The notes below the pieces were generated by a model. The model saw nothing but the letters and a program-made list of their open reading frames with translations. It was not told the origin of the DNA and did not search any database. A program made the translations under genes and the position numbers. A stretch of DNA of 64,000 bases from Massilia sp. WG5 (GTDB taxonomy: Bacteria; Pseudomonadota; Gammaproteobacteria; Burkholderiales; Burkholderiaceae_D), in contig NZ_CP012640.2 in the NCBI RefSeq assembly GCF_001412595.2, positions 3,720,001 to 3,784,000 on the forward strand. Reading direction: 5' to 3'. Below, one piece after another: positions 27,027 to 35,833 of this stretch (its first letter is position 1; every line of letters starts with the position of its first letter).

Positions 27027-27929
27027 GTGGCAGTATTCGCAAGCGCCGCGCTGGCGGCGCACACGGGAAAACTCGAGCTCGCGATCCGCCATGTGCTGGC
27101 GGGGCTCGGGCACGGCATCCATGCCGGCCGCGAGCGCGGCGCCGGGGTCGAATTCTCCGAATACCGGGCCTATGCGCCCGGCGACGAGTGGCGCCGCGTC
27201 GACTGGAAACTGATGGCGCGCGCCGACCGCTACTATGTGCGCGAGGCCGAGCGCGACAGCCACGTCGCGGTCTGGCTGGTGCTGGACGCCACCGCCTCGA
27301 TGGGCGAACCGAGCCGCAGTATCTCCGGCCTCGACAAACTGGGCTATGCACGCCTGCTGCTGGGCTGCGTGGGCGCCATCGCCCAGCGCCAGGGCGACGC
27401 CTTCGGCCTGGTCGTATGTCATGGCGAGCGCGCCCACTTCACCCCGGCTTCACGCGGACCGCGCCAGCTGCAGCGGGTGCTGTCCCAGCTCGAGCGCGTG
27501 GAGGCCGCCGGCACGCTGCCCGGCAGCGAGGTGCTGCGCGCCAGCCTGCATTTTGCGCGCGCGCCCAGCGTGGTGTGCGTGGCCGGCGATTTCCTGGAGT
27601 GGCCGTCGCCGCTGTCCGAGGCGATGATCCGCCTGCGCGGCATGCGCCACGACGTGCGCGCCCTGTGCCTGCAGACCGAGGCCGAGATCGCGGCGGATTT
27701 CGATGCCGCACAAGCCTGGCGCGATCCGGAAGGGGATGGCAAGCTGTTCCGCTTCGGGCGCGAAGCACGCAGCGAATACGCCCGCAAGCGCGGCGAACAT
27801 TTCGAGATGCTTGCCCGGCAGTGCCGCGCGCATGACATTCCCTATACGGCGGCGCCGATCGAACGCGCGCCGGGCGAGGTCCTGCGCTCCTGGCTGCAGA
27901 CCAGGCTGAATGCGCGGGGAGGACGCTGA
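27027..27929 (+). CDS. DUF58 (VWA-like) protein
   Basis: 300 residues, GTG start. The DUF58 signature ERGAGVEFSEYRAYAPGDEW, followed by RRVDWKLMARAD, starts at about residue 36. A VWA-like core follows (VWLVLDATASMGEP resembles a MIDAS D-x-S-x-S/G loop). DUF58 proteins work with MoxR ATPases; the DUF58 segment is thought to be the contact. It has no signal peptide and no long membrane helix. The stop overlaps the next start (TGATG), so translation is coupled. Confidence 0.88.
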   Translation: MAVFASAALAAHTGKLELAIRHVLAGLGHGIHAGRERGAGVEFSEYRAYAPGDEWRRVDWKLMARADRYYVREAERDSHVAVWLVLDATASMGEPSRSISGLDKLGYARLLLGCVGAIAQRQGDAFGLVVCHGERAHFTPASRGPRQLQRVLSQLERVEAAGTLPGSEVLRASLHFARAPSVVCVAGDFLEWPSPLSEAMIRLRGMRHDVRALCLQTEAEIAADFDAAQAWRDPEGDGKLFRFGREARSEYARKRGEHFEMLARQCRAHDIPYTAAPIERAPGEVLRSWLQTRLNARGGR

Positions 27930-28912
27930 TGGCGAGTCTCTGGTGGTGGGCGCTGCCTGTCCTCCTGTTGCCGATCCTGTGGCACCGGCAGAAGCGCGAA
28001 CAGACGCAGGCGGCGCCATTGGCGACGGCGCGCTTCCTGCCGGCGTCAATGCCGGTGCAGCTGCGCGTGTGGCGCTGGCGCGATCTGCTCCTGCTTCTCC
28101 TGCGCTGCCTGCTGCTGGCCACCCTGATTGCCTTTCTGGCCGATCCGGTACTGCCCTGGCGCGGCGACAGCGTGCTGGTGGCGCCGGGCGCCGACCCGGC
28201 CTTCGTCGACCGGCAGGCACGCGAGGCAGGCCTGGCGGACGCCGGCCGCATCGCCTTGCCCGGCCGCGACGGCTATCGCTGGCTGCACCAGCACGAGCGC
28301 GAATTCAAGCCGCAGGCGCGCCTGCTGCTGGTCGGCGATGTCGCCATGCCGGCCGCGCTGCCGCATCTGCGCCATGCCCTCACGGTGCGGCCGCAGGCGG
28401 CATCGGTCCCGTCATCCGAACAGCATGTGGCCGTGGTCAGCCGCCGCGCCGAGGAATGGCGCACGCTGTTCGCCGCGCCCGGCGGGCCGCAACGCTATGT
28501 CGTCGACGCGCAGGCGGGACCGAAGACCGGACTGGTGGTGTGGGATGTGCCGGAGCCGCCGCCGCCGGGTGTGCATGCGCCGCTGTGGTGGGTCGCCGAC
28601 ACCACGGCCTTCCCCGAACTGCAGAAAGCGCCGCAGGCCGGCGATCTTCACTACCTGGACAGCCCGCGCGGACGCCTGTGGAGCGCCGCCTGGCTGCCGC
28701 CGCGCGACGCCGCCGGCGCGCGCACGATGTTCGAGACCTGGCAGCGCCTGCATGCCGGCGTCGCTCCCTACACCGCGCCACCGCAGGCCCCCGTCGTCGA
28801 TGCGGGCGCGCCGGCAGGGCCGGATGGCGGCGCCCTGCGTGACGCGCTGGCGATGGCGCTGCTGGTCCTGTTTGCTCTCGAAAGGATGTTGACCCATGTC
28901 CGCCGGCGTTGA
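27929..28912 (+). CDS. BatA-like membrane protein
   Basis: 327 residues. The N-terminus has the two-helix BatA/aerotolerance layout: MASLWWWALPVLLLPILWHRQK, then RDLLLLLLRCLLLATLIAFL. A soluble middle part (about residues 80-295) has no VWA metal site I can recognise, and a third helix near 300-320 precedes a basic RRR tail. It probably sits in the inner membrane with the middle domain in the periplasm. It overlaps the DUF58 gene by one base and the next gene by 17. In MoxR clusters such proteins are partners of the DUF58 protein. Confidence 0.75.
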   Translation: MASLWWWALPVLLLPILWHRQKREQTQAAPLATARFLPASMPVQLRVWRWRDLLLLLLRCLLLATLIAFLADPVLPWRGDSVLVAPGADPAFVDRQAREAGLADAGRIALPGRDGYRWLHQHEREFKPQARLLLVGDVAMPAALPHLRHALTVRPQAASVPSSEQHVAVVSRRAEEWRTLFAAPGGPQRYVVDAQAGPKTGLVVWDVPEPPPPGVHAPLWWVADTTAFPELQKAPQAGDLHYLDSPRGRLWSAAWLPPRDAAGARTMFETWQRLHAGVAPYTAPPQAPVVDAGAPAGPDGGALRDALAMALLVLFALERMLTHVRRR

Positions 28913-30908
28913 CATCTTCGCGCGTCTCTGGCGTGCTGCGCTGCTGCGCCGCGGCGGCCTGTGGCTGGCCGGCGCCGTGCCCTGGCTGCTGCTGCGCTCC
29001 GGCCCCGGCCTGCTGGCCTGGTCGGCGTTCTGCGCCTGGGATGGACTGCGCCTGCAGCGCCAGGTGGCCCACGGCTGGACCGCCTGGCTCGACGGCGCGG
29101 TGCCGGAACTGGAAGACAGCGCGGTCCTGCTGCTGCATGCGGAATCGCCGCTGGCGCAGCTGCAGCGGCAGCGCCTCCTGTCACGCGTCAAGGCCAGCCT
29201 CACGGGTGCGCGCGTGCGTGCGATCGTGCGCGAACGCGTGCGCCTGGGCCTGCCATGGCTGGCCGGGAGCCTGGCGCTGGCGGCGCTGGCCTGGGGCGCG
29301 GTGCTGCCGCCGCATGGCGGGCAGCCGGCTGCCGCGGCCCTGCCGGCGCTGCAAAAGGCCAGGCCGGCCGCAGCCGCGCCCGAGCTGCTCGTGAAGCTGG
29401 CGCCGCCGCGCTACACCGGGGTGGAGGCATCCAGTTCGGCGCCGCGCGATGTGCAGGCGCCGGAGCAGACCGTGGTCGAATGGTGCCTGAAGAATCCGGC
29501 CGCCGGCGCCGAGACGATCGAACTGAGCGACGGCCAGCTGCTGCACGCCGGCGCCCAATGCGCACGCTGGACCGCCACCGAATCGATCTTCTGGCGCTGG
29601 CGCGGCGCCCGCTACACATTGAAGGTACTGCCGGACGCCGCGCCGGAGATCGTGGTAACCCAGCCGAACGAGATCATCAAGGAACTGGCGCGCGACGCCA
29701 CCCAGGCCGCGATGGCGATCTCGGTGCGCGACGACTACCAGGTAAAACAGGCGACCCTGCACCTGACCCTGGCGCGCGGCAGTGGCGAGAACATCCGTTT
29801 CAGCGACCGCGAGATGCCGATCCCGGCCGGGCATGACCCGCGCCGGCGCGACTGGTCGAAGAACTGGGCGGTGAGCGAACTTGGCATGGAGCCGGGCGAC
29901 GAGCTGTACTTTTTTGTGCGCGCCACCGACAACGCGGCCAAGGCCCACACCGTGCAGTCGCCGACCTACACGCTGCGCCTGCCCGCGCCGCCCGCCGCGG
30001 AGGACGAGCAGGTGTCGGCGCTGCCGGTGATGGTCAAGCCCGAAAGCCTGCGCAGCCAGCGCCAGATCATCATCGACACCGAACAGCTGATTGCCGACAT
30101 GCGCGTAGGCGACGTGCGCGTAGGCGACATGCGCGTAAAGAAGATGGATGCGGCCACCGTGCGCGAGCGCAGCGAATCGATCGCCACCGACCAGGCCGCG
30201 CTGCGGCGCCGCTACGGCCAGTTCCTGGGCGAGGAATCGACGCTGTTCGGCAAGGACGATCATGACGACGACCATGGCGCCGGCAACGGAAAACCGCAGG
30301 ATGTCCTGCACGAATTCGGGCACGCCCACGACCAGGCCGAGAACGCGACCCTGTTCGACGACGCCACCAAGAAGGTCCTGCGGCGCGCACTGAGCGCGAT
30401 GTGGGATGCCGAGAAGGCGCTGCGCGCGATTAGTCCGAAGACGGCGCTGCCGCCCGAGCACAAGGCGCTGGAAGCGATCAAGGAATTGCAGCAATCCGAA
30501 CGCATCTACCTGCACAAGACGGCGTTCGCGCCGCCGCCGATCAAGGAGGACAAGCGCATGACCGGCGACATGGCGGGCGCCGCCAGCAACCGGCGCGAGC
30601 AGTCGGCAGCCCCGGACGGCATCCCGGCCGAGCTGCGCGCGCTGGTGCAGGCGCTGGCCGGCGACGGCCCACTGCCGGCCCTGTGGACGCGCACCGCCCA
30701 CGACTGGGTGCGCGAGCGCATCGCCGCCGACGAACAGCGCCTGGCGGCGCAGCGTGCGATCCAGGACGTGGCCGACGGCTGCCTGCCTTGCCGCCCGGTG
30801 CTGCGCGCCTGGCTGCGCGGCGCCGTGCATGAGGCGCCGGTACTGCTGCAGGCCACGCCGAAGGTCGAGACGCCGTTCGAGCGCGCCGCGCGGGGAGGAC
30901 TGCAATGA
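28896..30908 (+). CDS. Large membrane protein of a MoxR cluster (DUF4175-like)
   Basis: 670 residues. Two hydrophobic segments lie at the N-terminus (about residues 20-50 and 110-132). A periplasmic beta-rich domain follows (about 165-360), then a long charged helical region. The helical part contains the three-unit repeat MRVGDVRVGDMRV, an acidic-His patch (KDDHDDDHGAGNGK) and much Glu/Lys, suggesting coiled coil. It resembles DUF4175-type proteins found downstream of BatA-like genes; I am not sure of the family. Function unknown; likely a scaffold of the complex handled by the MoxR ATPase. It overlaps the next gene by four bases. Confidence 0.65.
   Translation: MSAGVDIFARLWRAALLRRGGLWLAGAVPWLLLRSGPGLLAWSAFCAWDGLRLQRQVAHGWTAWLDGAVPELEDSAVLLLHAESPLAQLQRQRLLSRVKASLTGARVRAIVRERVRLGLPWLAGSLALAALAWGAVLPPHGGQPAAAALPALQKARPAAAAPELLVKLAPPRYTGVEASSSAPRDVQAPEQTVVEWCLKNPAAGAETIELSDGQLLHAGAQCARWTATESIFWRWRGARYTLKVLPDAAPEIVVTQPNEIIKELARDATQAAMAISVRDDYQVKQATLHLTLARGSGENIRFSDREMPIPAGHDPRRRDWSKNWAVSELGMEPGDELYFFVRATDNAAKAHTVQSPTYTLRLPAPPAAEDEQVSALPVMVKPESLRSQRQIIIDTEQLIADMRVGDVRVGDMRVKKMDAATVRERSESIATDQAALRRRYGQFLGEESTLFGKDDHDDDHGAGNGKPQDVLHEFGHAHDQAENATLFDDATKKVLRRALSAMWDAEKALRAISPKTALPPEHKALEAIKELQQSERIYLHKTAFAPPPIKEDKRMTGDMAGAASNRREQSAAPDGIPAELRALVQALAGDGPLPALWTRTAHDWVRERIAADEQRLAAQRAIQDVADGCLPCRPVLRAWLRGAVHEAPVLLQATPKVETPFERAARGGLQ
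30096..30140 (+). repeat. Three 15-bp in-frame tandem repeats
   Basis: Three units starting GACATGCGCGTAGGC, GACGTGCGCGTAGGC and GACATGCGCGTAAAG follow each other and encode D-M/V-R-V-G steps. The change keeps the frame. It looks like slippage in a helical linker of the large membrane protein. Confidence 0.85.
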
Positions 30909-32455
30909 CGACGCTCGCACTCGTCGCCCTGGCGATCGGGGCGCTCGGCATGCTGGCCTATGGCGCACGCCGGCGCTGGTTCGACGCCCTGCTGGCCGCG
31001 CTGGCGGGTATCGCACTCGCGGGCGCGGTCGGCAATTTCACGCTGCCGGGCGAGGCGGGCGCCACGCTGGCGTTGTCCGCTTCGAAGCCGCCGGCGTCGC
31101 TGGACGGCGTGCGCGCACTGACGCTGGATGGGGACGGCCTGCGCGCCGCCGAATGGGACGATTTGCCGGCACGGCCGCTGGCCTGGACCATGCCGGCCAC
31201 ACCGACGGTCCGGGTGGCCTTTCCGCGCACGATCGCGCTGGGCCGGATGTTCACCTTGACGCTGGCGCGTTCGTGGCGGGCGCCAGGCCGGCTGCAGCTG
31301 CTGGCCGAGAACGGCGAAGTGCTGGCCGAGGGCAGGGGAGAGGGCGTGTTGTCGGTGCAGTGGCTGCCGCCGCTGGCCGAGCGCCTGGTCTTGACGGCGC
31401 GCCTGCTCGATGCGGACGGCAAGCCGGTCGACCAGGGGCCGGTGCCGGTGACCGTGGTCGAGCCGTCGCCGCTGCAGGTGCGCGGGCGCTTCGGCGCGCC
31501 GTCCTTTGACCTGCGCACGCTGGATGACCTGCTGGCGGCCAGCAATGCCGTGATCGACTGGCAGGTCGAGCTGGGCAAGAACCTGCGCCGCAGCGAGAGC
31601 GCGCGCGCCGAGATGGCGGCGCCGAACCTGGAGATCGTCGACGCCGCCTGGTTCGAACATGCCGGCGACGCCGCTAGAACCGCATTGCTGGCGCGGGTGG
31701 CCGCCGGCGCGCCGCTGCTGGTGCTGGGCGCGAACGCGGGCGACCCCGGGGTCTGGTCGCGCAGCGTCGGCCTGCGCTTGGCGCCGCAGCCGGCCGATAA
31801 AACGATTGGCGCGCGCCTGCCGATGGCCGCGGGCGGCCTGAACCCCGCTCAGGAGCGCAGCGGCGAGTGGCAGGGCCAGGACGGACTCTGGACCCGCGAC
31901 TGGCACAGGGGCCGCATCGCCTGGCTGGGCGTGGGCGGCTGGCACCGCCATGCGATCGAGGCGCCGCGCGCGCTGGCGCTGTGGTGGCAGGACGTGCTCG
32001 ACCGCCTGCGCGTGCGCACCAGCGAGGACCTGGCCTGGCTGGATCCGGACGAACTGCCGCTGCCGAACCGGCGCCTGGAGGTATGCGCGCGCGGCGAAGC
32101 GCTGCGCAAGTCGGCGGCGCTGGCCTTCCCGGACCTGGCCTTGAGCCTGCCGTGGCAGCGCCGTTCCGAACGCGTCGACGCCTCCTGCGCGGCGGTGTGG
32201 CCGAAGCAGTCCGGCTGGCTGAAGCTGCGCACGCAGGCCGGGGGCGACCGCACGCTGGATGACGCGGTGTACGTGTATGCGGAGCGCGACTGGGCCCTGT
32301 GGCAGCGCGCCCAGCGCCGCGACGCCACCGCGCGCTATGCGGCCCGCACCCCGCTGCCCGCCGTGGGCGGCGCAACGCGCCCGCTGCCGGCCTGGCCCTT
32401 CGGCCTCGTGTTCGCGCTGGCGATGCTGGGCCTGTGGTGGCGCGAGCGGCGCTGA
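30905..32455 (+). CDS. Membrane protein of a MoxR cluster, function unknown
   Basis: 516 residues with helices at both ends: residues about 2-47 (LALVALAIGALGMLAYGA and a second helix) and about 490-510 (WPFGLVFALAMLGLWW). The middle 440 residues form a large periplasmic part with beta-sandwich then alpha/beta character. The stretch PLLVLGANAGDPGVW is GATase-like, as in membrane proteins that close other MoxR/DUF58 clusters. No catalytic residues are convincing. Last gene of the ten-gene run; it ends 8 bases from the convergent gene at 32464, with no visible terminator. Confidence 0.65.
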   Translation: MTTLALVALAIGALGMLAYGARRRWFDALLAALAGIALAGAVGNFTLPGEAGATLALSASKPPASLDGVRALTLDGDGLRAAEWDDLPARPLAWTMPATPTVRVAFPRTIALGRMFTLTLARSWRAPGRLQLLAENGEVLAEGRGEGVLSVQWLPPLAERLVLTARLLDADGKPVDQGPVPVTVVEPSPLQVRGRFGAPSFDLRTLDDLLAASNAVIDWQVELGKNLRRSESARAEMAAPNLEIVDAAWFEHAGDAARTALLARVAAGAPLLVLGANAGDPGVWSRSVGLRLAPQPADKTIGARLPMAAGGLNPAQERSGEWQGQDGLWTRDWHRGRIAWLGVGGWHRHAIEAPRALALWWQDVLDRLRVRTSEDLAWLDPDELPLPNRRLEVCARGEALRKSAALAFPDLALSLPWQRRSERVDASCAAVWPKQSGWLKLRTQAGGDRTLDDAVYVYAERDWALWQRAQRRDATARYAARTPLPAVGGATRPLPAWPFGLVFALAMLGLWWRERR

Positions 32456-32463
32456 TCGCGCCC

Positions 32464-33234
32464 TCAGTCCCGGTGATCCTGCATCCACTCCTTCAGGCCA
32501 TTGACCCAGTTCTTGGCCGGCAGGTTGTAGCGCCGCTTGATCTCGGCGGCGCGTTCGTACAGCACCGCGAAGTCGATCTGCGGCGCCTGCTTGAAGGCGA
32601 TGACGACGATGTTGGCGTCGTGGACCTCGGGCAGCCAGACCACGGCGTCGAAGGCCTGCTCCATCGCCTTCAGGTTCTTGTCGTAGTTGATGAAGTCGCC
32701 GAACACATTGGCGGTCATGACGCCGCCGTCGACCAGGCAGTCGGCGCAGGCCTGGTAGAACTCGGGCGTGTCGAGCACCGGGCCGCGCGCTTCCTCGTCG
32801 TACAGGTCGACCTGCAGCACGTCGACGGCGCCGTGGTTGGCCGCATCCATCACGAAATCGAGGGCGTCCATCTCGCGTACATCCAGGCGCGCATCGTTCG
32901 GCGGCAGGCCGAAGTGGGCGTGGCAGATGGCGATCACGTTCGGATTCAGTTCGGCCGCCGTGACCCGCGCGTCCGGGAATTTCTGGTGGCAGAACTTGGT
33001 GAGCGCGGCGCTGCCCAGGCCTAGCTGCACGATGCGGCGCGGCTGCTGCACGAACAGCATCCACATCATCATCATCTGCACGTATTCGAGTTCGATCGCA
33101 TCCGGCCTGCTGAGGCGCATCGAACCCTGCACCCAAGAGGTGCCCAGGTGGAGCGAACGGACGCCCTCGAATTCGGTAATGGTGGCGGGAGGATGGCCGG
33201 GCTGGGAGAAGCGGGGGTCGGTCGATGGGGACAT
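32464..33234 (-). CDS. Spermidine/spermine synthase-like protein
   Basis: 256 residues of the polyamine aminopropyltransferase family (SpeE-like Rossmann methyltransferase fold). Features are RRIVQLGLGSAALTKF for the nucleotide-binding loop, VTAAELNPNVIAICHAHF for the acidic motif, DVLQVDLYDEEARGP for the gate region and YQACADCLVDGGVMTANV. It lacks the N-terminal beta-barrel of classical SpeE. The canonical YHE and GGGDG substrate motifs are absent or altered (QLGLGS), so the substrate may not be putrescine. Cytoplasmic. Convergent with the MoxR cluster. The ATG at 33234 follows a weak ribosome site. Confidence 0.75.
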   Translation of the reverse strand: MSPSTDPRFSQPGHPPATITEFEGVRSLHLGTSWVQGSMRLSRPDAIELEYVQMMMMWMLFVQQPRRIVQLGLGSAALTKFCHQKFPDARVTAAELNPNVIAICHAHFGLPPNDARLDVREMDALDFVMDAANHGAVDVLQVDLYDEEARGPVLDTPEFYQACADCLVDGGVMTANVFGDFINYDKNLKAMEQAFDAVVWLPEVHDANIVVIAFKQAPQIDFAVLYERAAEIKRRYNLPAKNWVNGLKEWMQDHRD

Positions 33235-33256
33235 GGCGCGATCTTACCAAAGCTGC

Positions 33257-33320
33257 TGGCTGAACACCGGGAACACCGGGGTCAGAGTCCCTTAAAAAGC
33301 AACACCGGACTCTGACCCCT
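33257..33320 (+). repeat. Flanking direct repeat, copy A
   Basis: About 64 bases beginning TGGCTGAACACCGG and ending ACCGGACTCTGACCCCT, with a GGGGTCAGAGTCC...GGACTCTGACCCC inverted pair inside. The same element in the same direction lies at 35766-35833. The last eight codons and stop of the LysR gene fall within this copy. The GGGGTCAGAGTC core is common in betaproteobacterial intergenic DNA. Confidence 0.85.
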
Positions 33321-34200
33321 TGATCATGTCGTACAGCTGCTGCGCCGCGGGCGACAGCGCGATCCCGCGGCGCCGGATCAGCCCGACCGTGCGGGTGACG
33401 TCCGGCTCCACCAAAGGAATGCTGACCAGGGTCGGGTGATCGCCCGGCGGCATCGCCAGCTGCGGCACGGCGGCGATGCCGAGGCCCGCCTCGACCAGGC
33501 TGACTACCGTCATCACATGGCGCACCTCGCAGAAAGAGCGGGGCCGGGCCGGCGTGTCGGCCAGCGCCAGGTCGAGCAGGAAGCGGTTGCCGCTGGCCTT
33601 TGCGACGGTCATGTAATCGTATTTGTCGAGCTCCGCCCAGGTCACCTTCTTGCGCCTGGCCAGCGGATGCTCCTTGCGGCAGGCGACCACGAAGGATTCC
33701 TTCAGCACCGGCTCGAACTCGATGTTCGGCTCGTGCGCGCCGATGTAGTTGATGCCGAAGTCGGCTTCGCTGCGCGCCACGCTGGTGAGCACGTCGCCGG
33801 CGCCTTCGTCGCTCACCCGGATCAGGATGCGCGGATACTTCTGGTGGTACTGCTGCAGTACCTGCGGCAGGAAGTAGCGCACCGCCGACGGCACGCAGGC
33901 AACCGTGACCTCGCCGCTCATGCGTTCCGCAATCGCGCCGATGCCCAGCAGCGACTGGTCCAGGCCGTAGAGCAGCTCGCGCGCCTTGCGTGCGAAGTCG
34001 CGCCCGACCGTCGTCAGTTCGACCTTGCGGGTGGTGCGCTCGAGCAGCCGGACGCCGAGCGAGGCTTCGAGTTTCGCCACCCTGCGCGACAGCGCCGGCT
34101 GGGACAGGTGGATGTCGTTGGCGGCGGCGTGAAAGCTGCCGCGCTCGGCGACCGCGACGAAGGCGCGCAGATCGCCGAGATCGAGATTCATGTTGGACAT
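33292..34200 (-). CDS. LysR-family transcriptional regulator
   Basis: 302 residues. The N-terminal winged HTH (LGDLRAFVAVAERGSF, HLSQPALSRRVAKLEASLG) and the LysR co-inducer domain (EVTVACVPSAVRYFLPQ onward) are complete. It is divergent from the MmgE/PrpD gene at 34299 and probably controls it in response to its substrate or product. The final residues (about GSESGVAF) come from the repeat at 33257-33320, so the 3' end of the gene was set by that element. The protein still has normal family length. Confidence 0.88.
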   Translation of the reverse strand: MSNMNLDLGDLRAFVAVAERGSFHAAANDIHLSQPALSRRVAKLEASLGVRLLERTTRKVELTTVGRDFARKARELLYGLDQSLLGIGAIAERMSGEVTVACVPSAVRYFLPQVLQQYHQKYPRILIRVSDEGAGDVLTSVARSEADFGINYIGAHEPNIEFEPVLKESFVVACRKEHPLARRKKVTWAELDKYDYMTVAKASGNRFLLDLALADTPARPRSFCEVRHVMTVVSLVEAGLGIAAVPQLAMPPGDHPTLVSIPLVEPDVTRTVGLIRRRGIALSPAAQQLYDMIKGSESGVAF

Positions 34201-34298
34201 GCATTAATCGCAAAGAATTTTGCAATTCACATATTAACACTGCTCATGCATGATGGATCGGCACAGCACCCACACCAACATCCATGGAGACCACGTAC

Positions 34299-35765
34299 AT
34301 GAGCACCACCAATCGCCGCAACTTCCTCAGGGCGGGCGCCGCCGCATCGATCGCCGGCGCCATCGCGCCGGCACTCGCGATGCCTGCCGCCGCCGACGAC
34401 AAGGCGGCATCCGGCCCGGCCGCGCAGGGCGTGACCCGCACCCTGGCGCGCTACATCGTCGGCGCCCGCTACGAGGACCTGCCGGCGAACGTGCGCAAGG
34501 AAGGTACGCGCACGCTGCTGAACTGGATCGGCGTCGCCGTGGGCGGCTCGCACCACGAGACGGTCGACAGGGCAGTCGCCGCACTGGCGCCGTTCTCGGG
34601 CCCGGCCCAGGCCAGCCTGCTGGGGCGCCGGGAACGCTTCGACATCATGAACGCCGCCTTCCTCAACGGCGTCAGCAGCCACATCTTCGACTTCGACGAC
34701 ACCCACCTCAAGACCATCATCCACCCGGCCGGCCCGGTCGCGTCCGCGATCCTGGCGCTGTCCGAGTACCACCCGGTGAGCGGCAAGGACTTCCTGAACG
34801 CCCTGGTGCTGGGCATCGAGACCGAATGCCGGATCGGCAATGCCGTCTACCCGAACCACTACGACGTGGGCTGGCACATCACCGGCACCGCCGGCGTGTT
34901 CGGCGCGGCGGCGGCGGCCGGCAAGCTGCTCGGGCTGAGCGAGCAGCAGATGGTCTGGGCGCTGGGCCTGGCCGCCTCGCAGCCGGTCGGCCTGCGCGAA
35001 TCCTTCGGCTCGATGAACAAGAGCTTCAATCCGGGACGCGCGGCGAGCAACGGCATTTTCGCGGCGCTGCTCGCATCGAAGAACTACACCAGCTCGGAAG
35101 GCATGATCGAAGCCAAGCGCGGCTGGGCCAACACCATCAGCACCAAGCAGGACTACCGCCAGATCACCGAGGGCCTCGGCCAGCGCTACGAAGCGGCGCT
35201 GAACACCTATAAACCCTTCGCCTGCGGCATCGTGATCCATCCGGCGATCGACGCCGCGATCCAGCTGCGCAACGAGAACAGGCTGACGGCCGACCAGATC
35301 GCGCGCATCGACCTGAAGGTGCATCCGCTGGTGCTGGAACTGACCGGCAAGAAGACCCCGCAGATCGGCCTGGAGGGCAAGTTCAGCGTCTACCACTCGG
35401 TGGCGGTGGCGATCATCGAAGGCGCGGCCGGCGAGAAGCAGTACAGCGACCGCGCGGTGCGCGACCCGCAGGTCATCGCGCTGCGCGACCGCGTCAACGC
35501 CATCGTCGACCCCTCGGTGAGGCCGGAGCAGGTGGACATGACGATCACGCTGAAGGACGGCCGCACGCTGCACAAGCACATCGAGCATGCGATCGGCAGC
35601 GTCGAAGTGCCGATGACGGACCAGCAGCTGGAAGCCAAGTTCACCGACCTGGCCGACGCCGTCCTGCCGGCGGCCCAGGTGCGCAAGCTGATCGAGACCT
35701 GCTGGCAGGTGGAGCGCTTGCCGAATGCGGCGGCGATTGCGACGGCGGGGGTGTTGCAGCGCTAG
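34299..35765 (+). CDS. MmgE/PrpD family protein with Tat-type signal
   Basis: 488 residues. The ATG at 34299 was chosen because GGAG lies nine bases upstream; the earlier in-frame ATG at 34284 has no ribosome site. The body is the MmgE/PrpD fold (2-methylcitrate dehydratase, cis-aconitate decarboxylase and relatives), with conserved segments DFDDTHLKTIIHP, VGWHITGTAGVFGAAAAA, GMIEAKRGW and KFSVYHSVAVAIIEG. Members eliminate water or CO2 from tricarboxylate-like acids. The N-terminus MSTTNRRNFLRAGAAASIAG is a twin-arginine signal followed by a hydrophobic stretch and AMPAAA, so the enzyme may be periplasmic, unlike PrpD. Divergent LysR gene suggests substrate-induced control. Confidence 0.85.
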   Translation: MSTTNRRNFLRAGAAASIAGAIAPALAMPAAADDKAASGPAAQGVTRTLARYIVGARYEDLPANVRKEGTRTLLNWIGVAVGGSHHETVDRAVAALAPFSGPAQASLLGRRERFDIMNAAFLNGVSSHIFDFDDTHLKTIIHPAGPVASAILALSEYHPVSGKDFLNALVLGIETECRIGNAVYPNHYDVGWHITGTAGVFGAAAAAGKLLGLSEQQMVWALGLAASQPVGLRESFGSMNKSFNPGRAASNGIFAALLASKNYTSSEGMIEAKRGWANTISTKQDYRQITEGLGQRYEAALNTYKPFACGIVIHPAIDAAIQLRNENRLTADQIARIDLKVHPLVLELTGKKTPQIGLEGKFSVYHSVAVAIIEGAAGEKQYSDRAVRDPQVIALRDRVNAIVDPSVRPEQVDMTITLKDGRTLHKHIEHAIGSVEVPMTDQQLEAKFTDLADAVLPAAQVRKLIETCWQVERLPNAAAIATAGVLQR

Positions 35766-35833
35766 TGGCTGAACACCGGGGTTGAACACCGGGGTCAGAG
35801 TCCTTTTAGAAGCAACACCGGACTCTGACCCCT
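35766..35833 (+). repeat. Flanking direct repeat, copy B
   Basis: About 68 bases almost identical to the element at 33257-33320 (TGGCTGAACACCGG...GGACTCTGACCCCT), with a short extra GTTGAACACC unit. The C-terminal codons and stop (GSE, TAG) of the minus-strand gene at 35832 fall beside it in a GGGTCAGAG copy. Together the two copies bracket the LysR/MmgE-PrpD pair. Confidence 0.85.

Noticed and set aside
30506..34240. Antisense open frame of more than 1200 codons
   Set aside because: It crosses several well-supported genes in both directions and its composition is that of a shadow frame in high-GC DNA.
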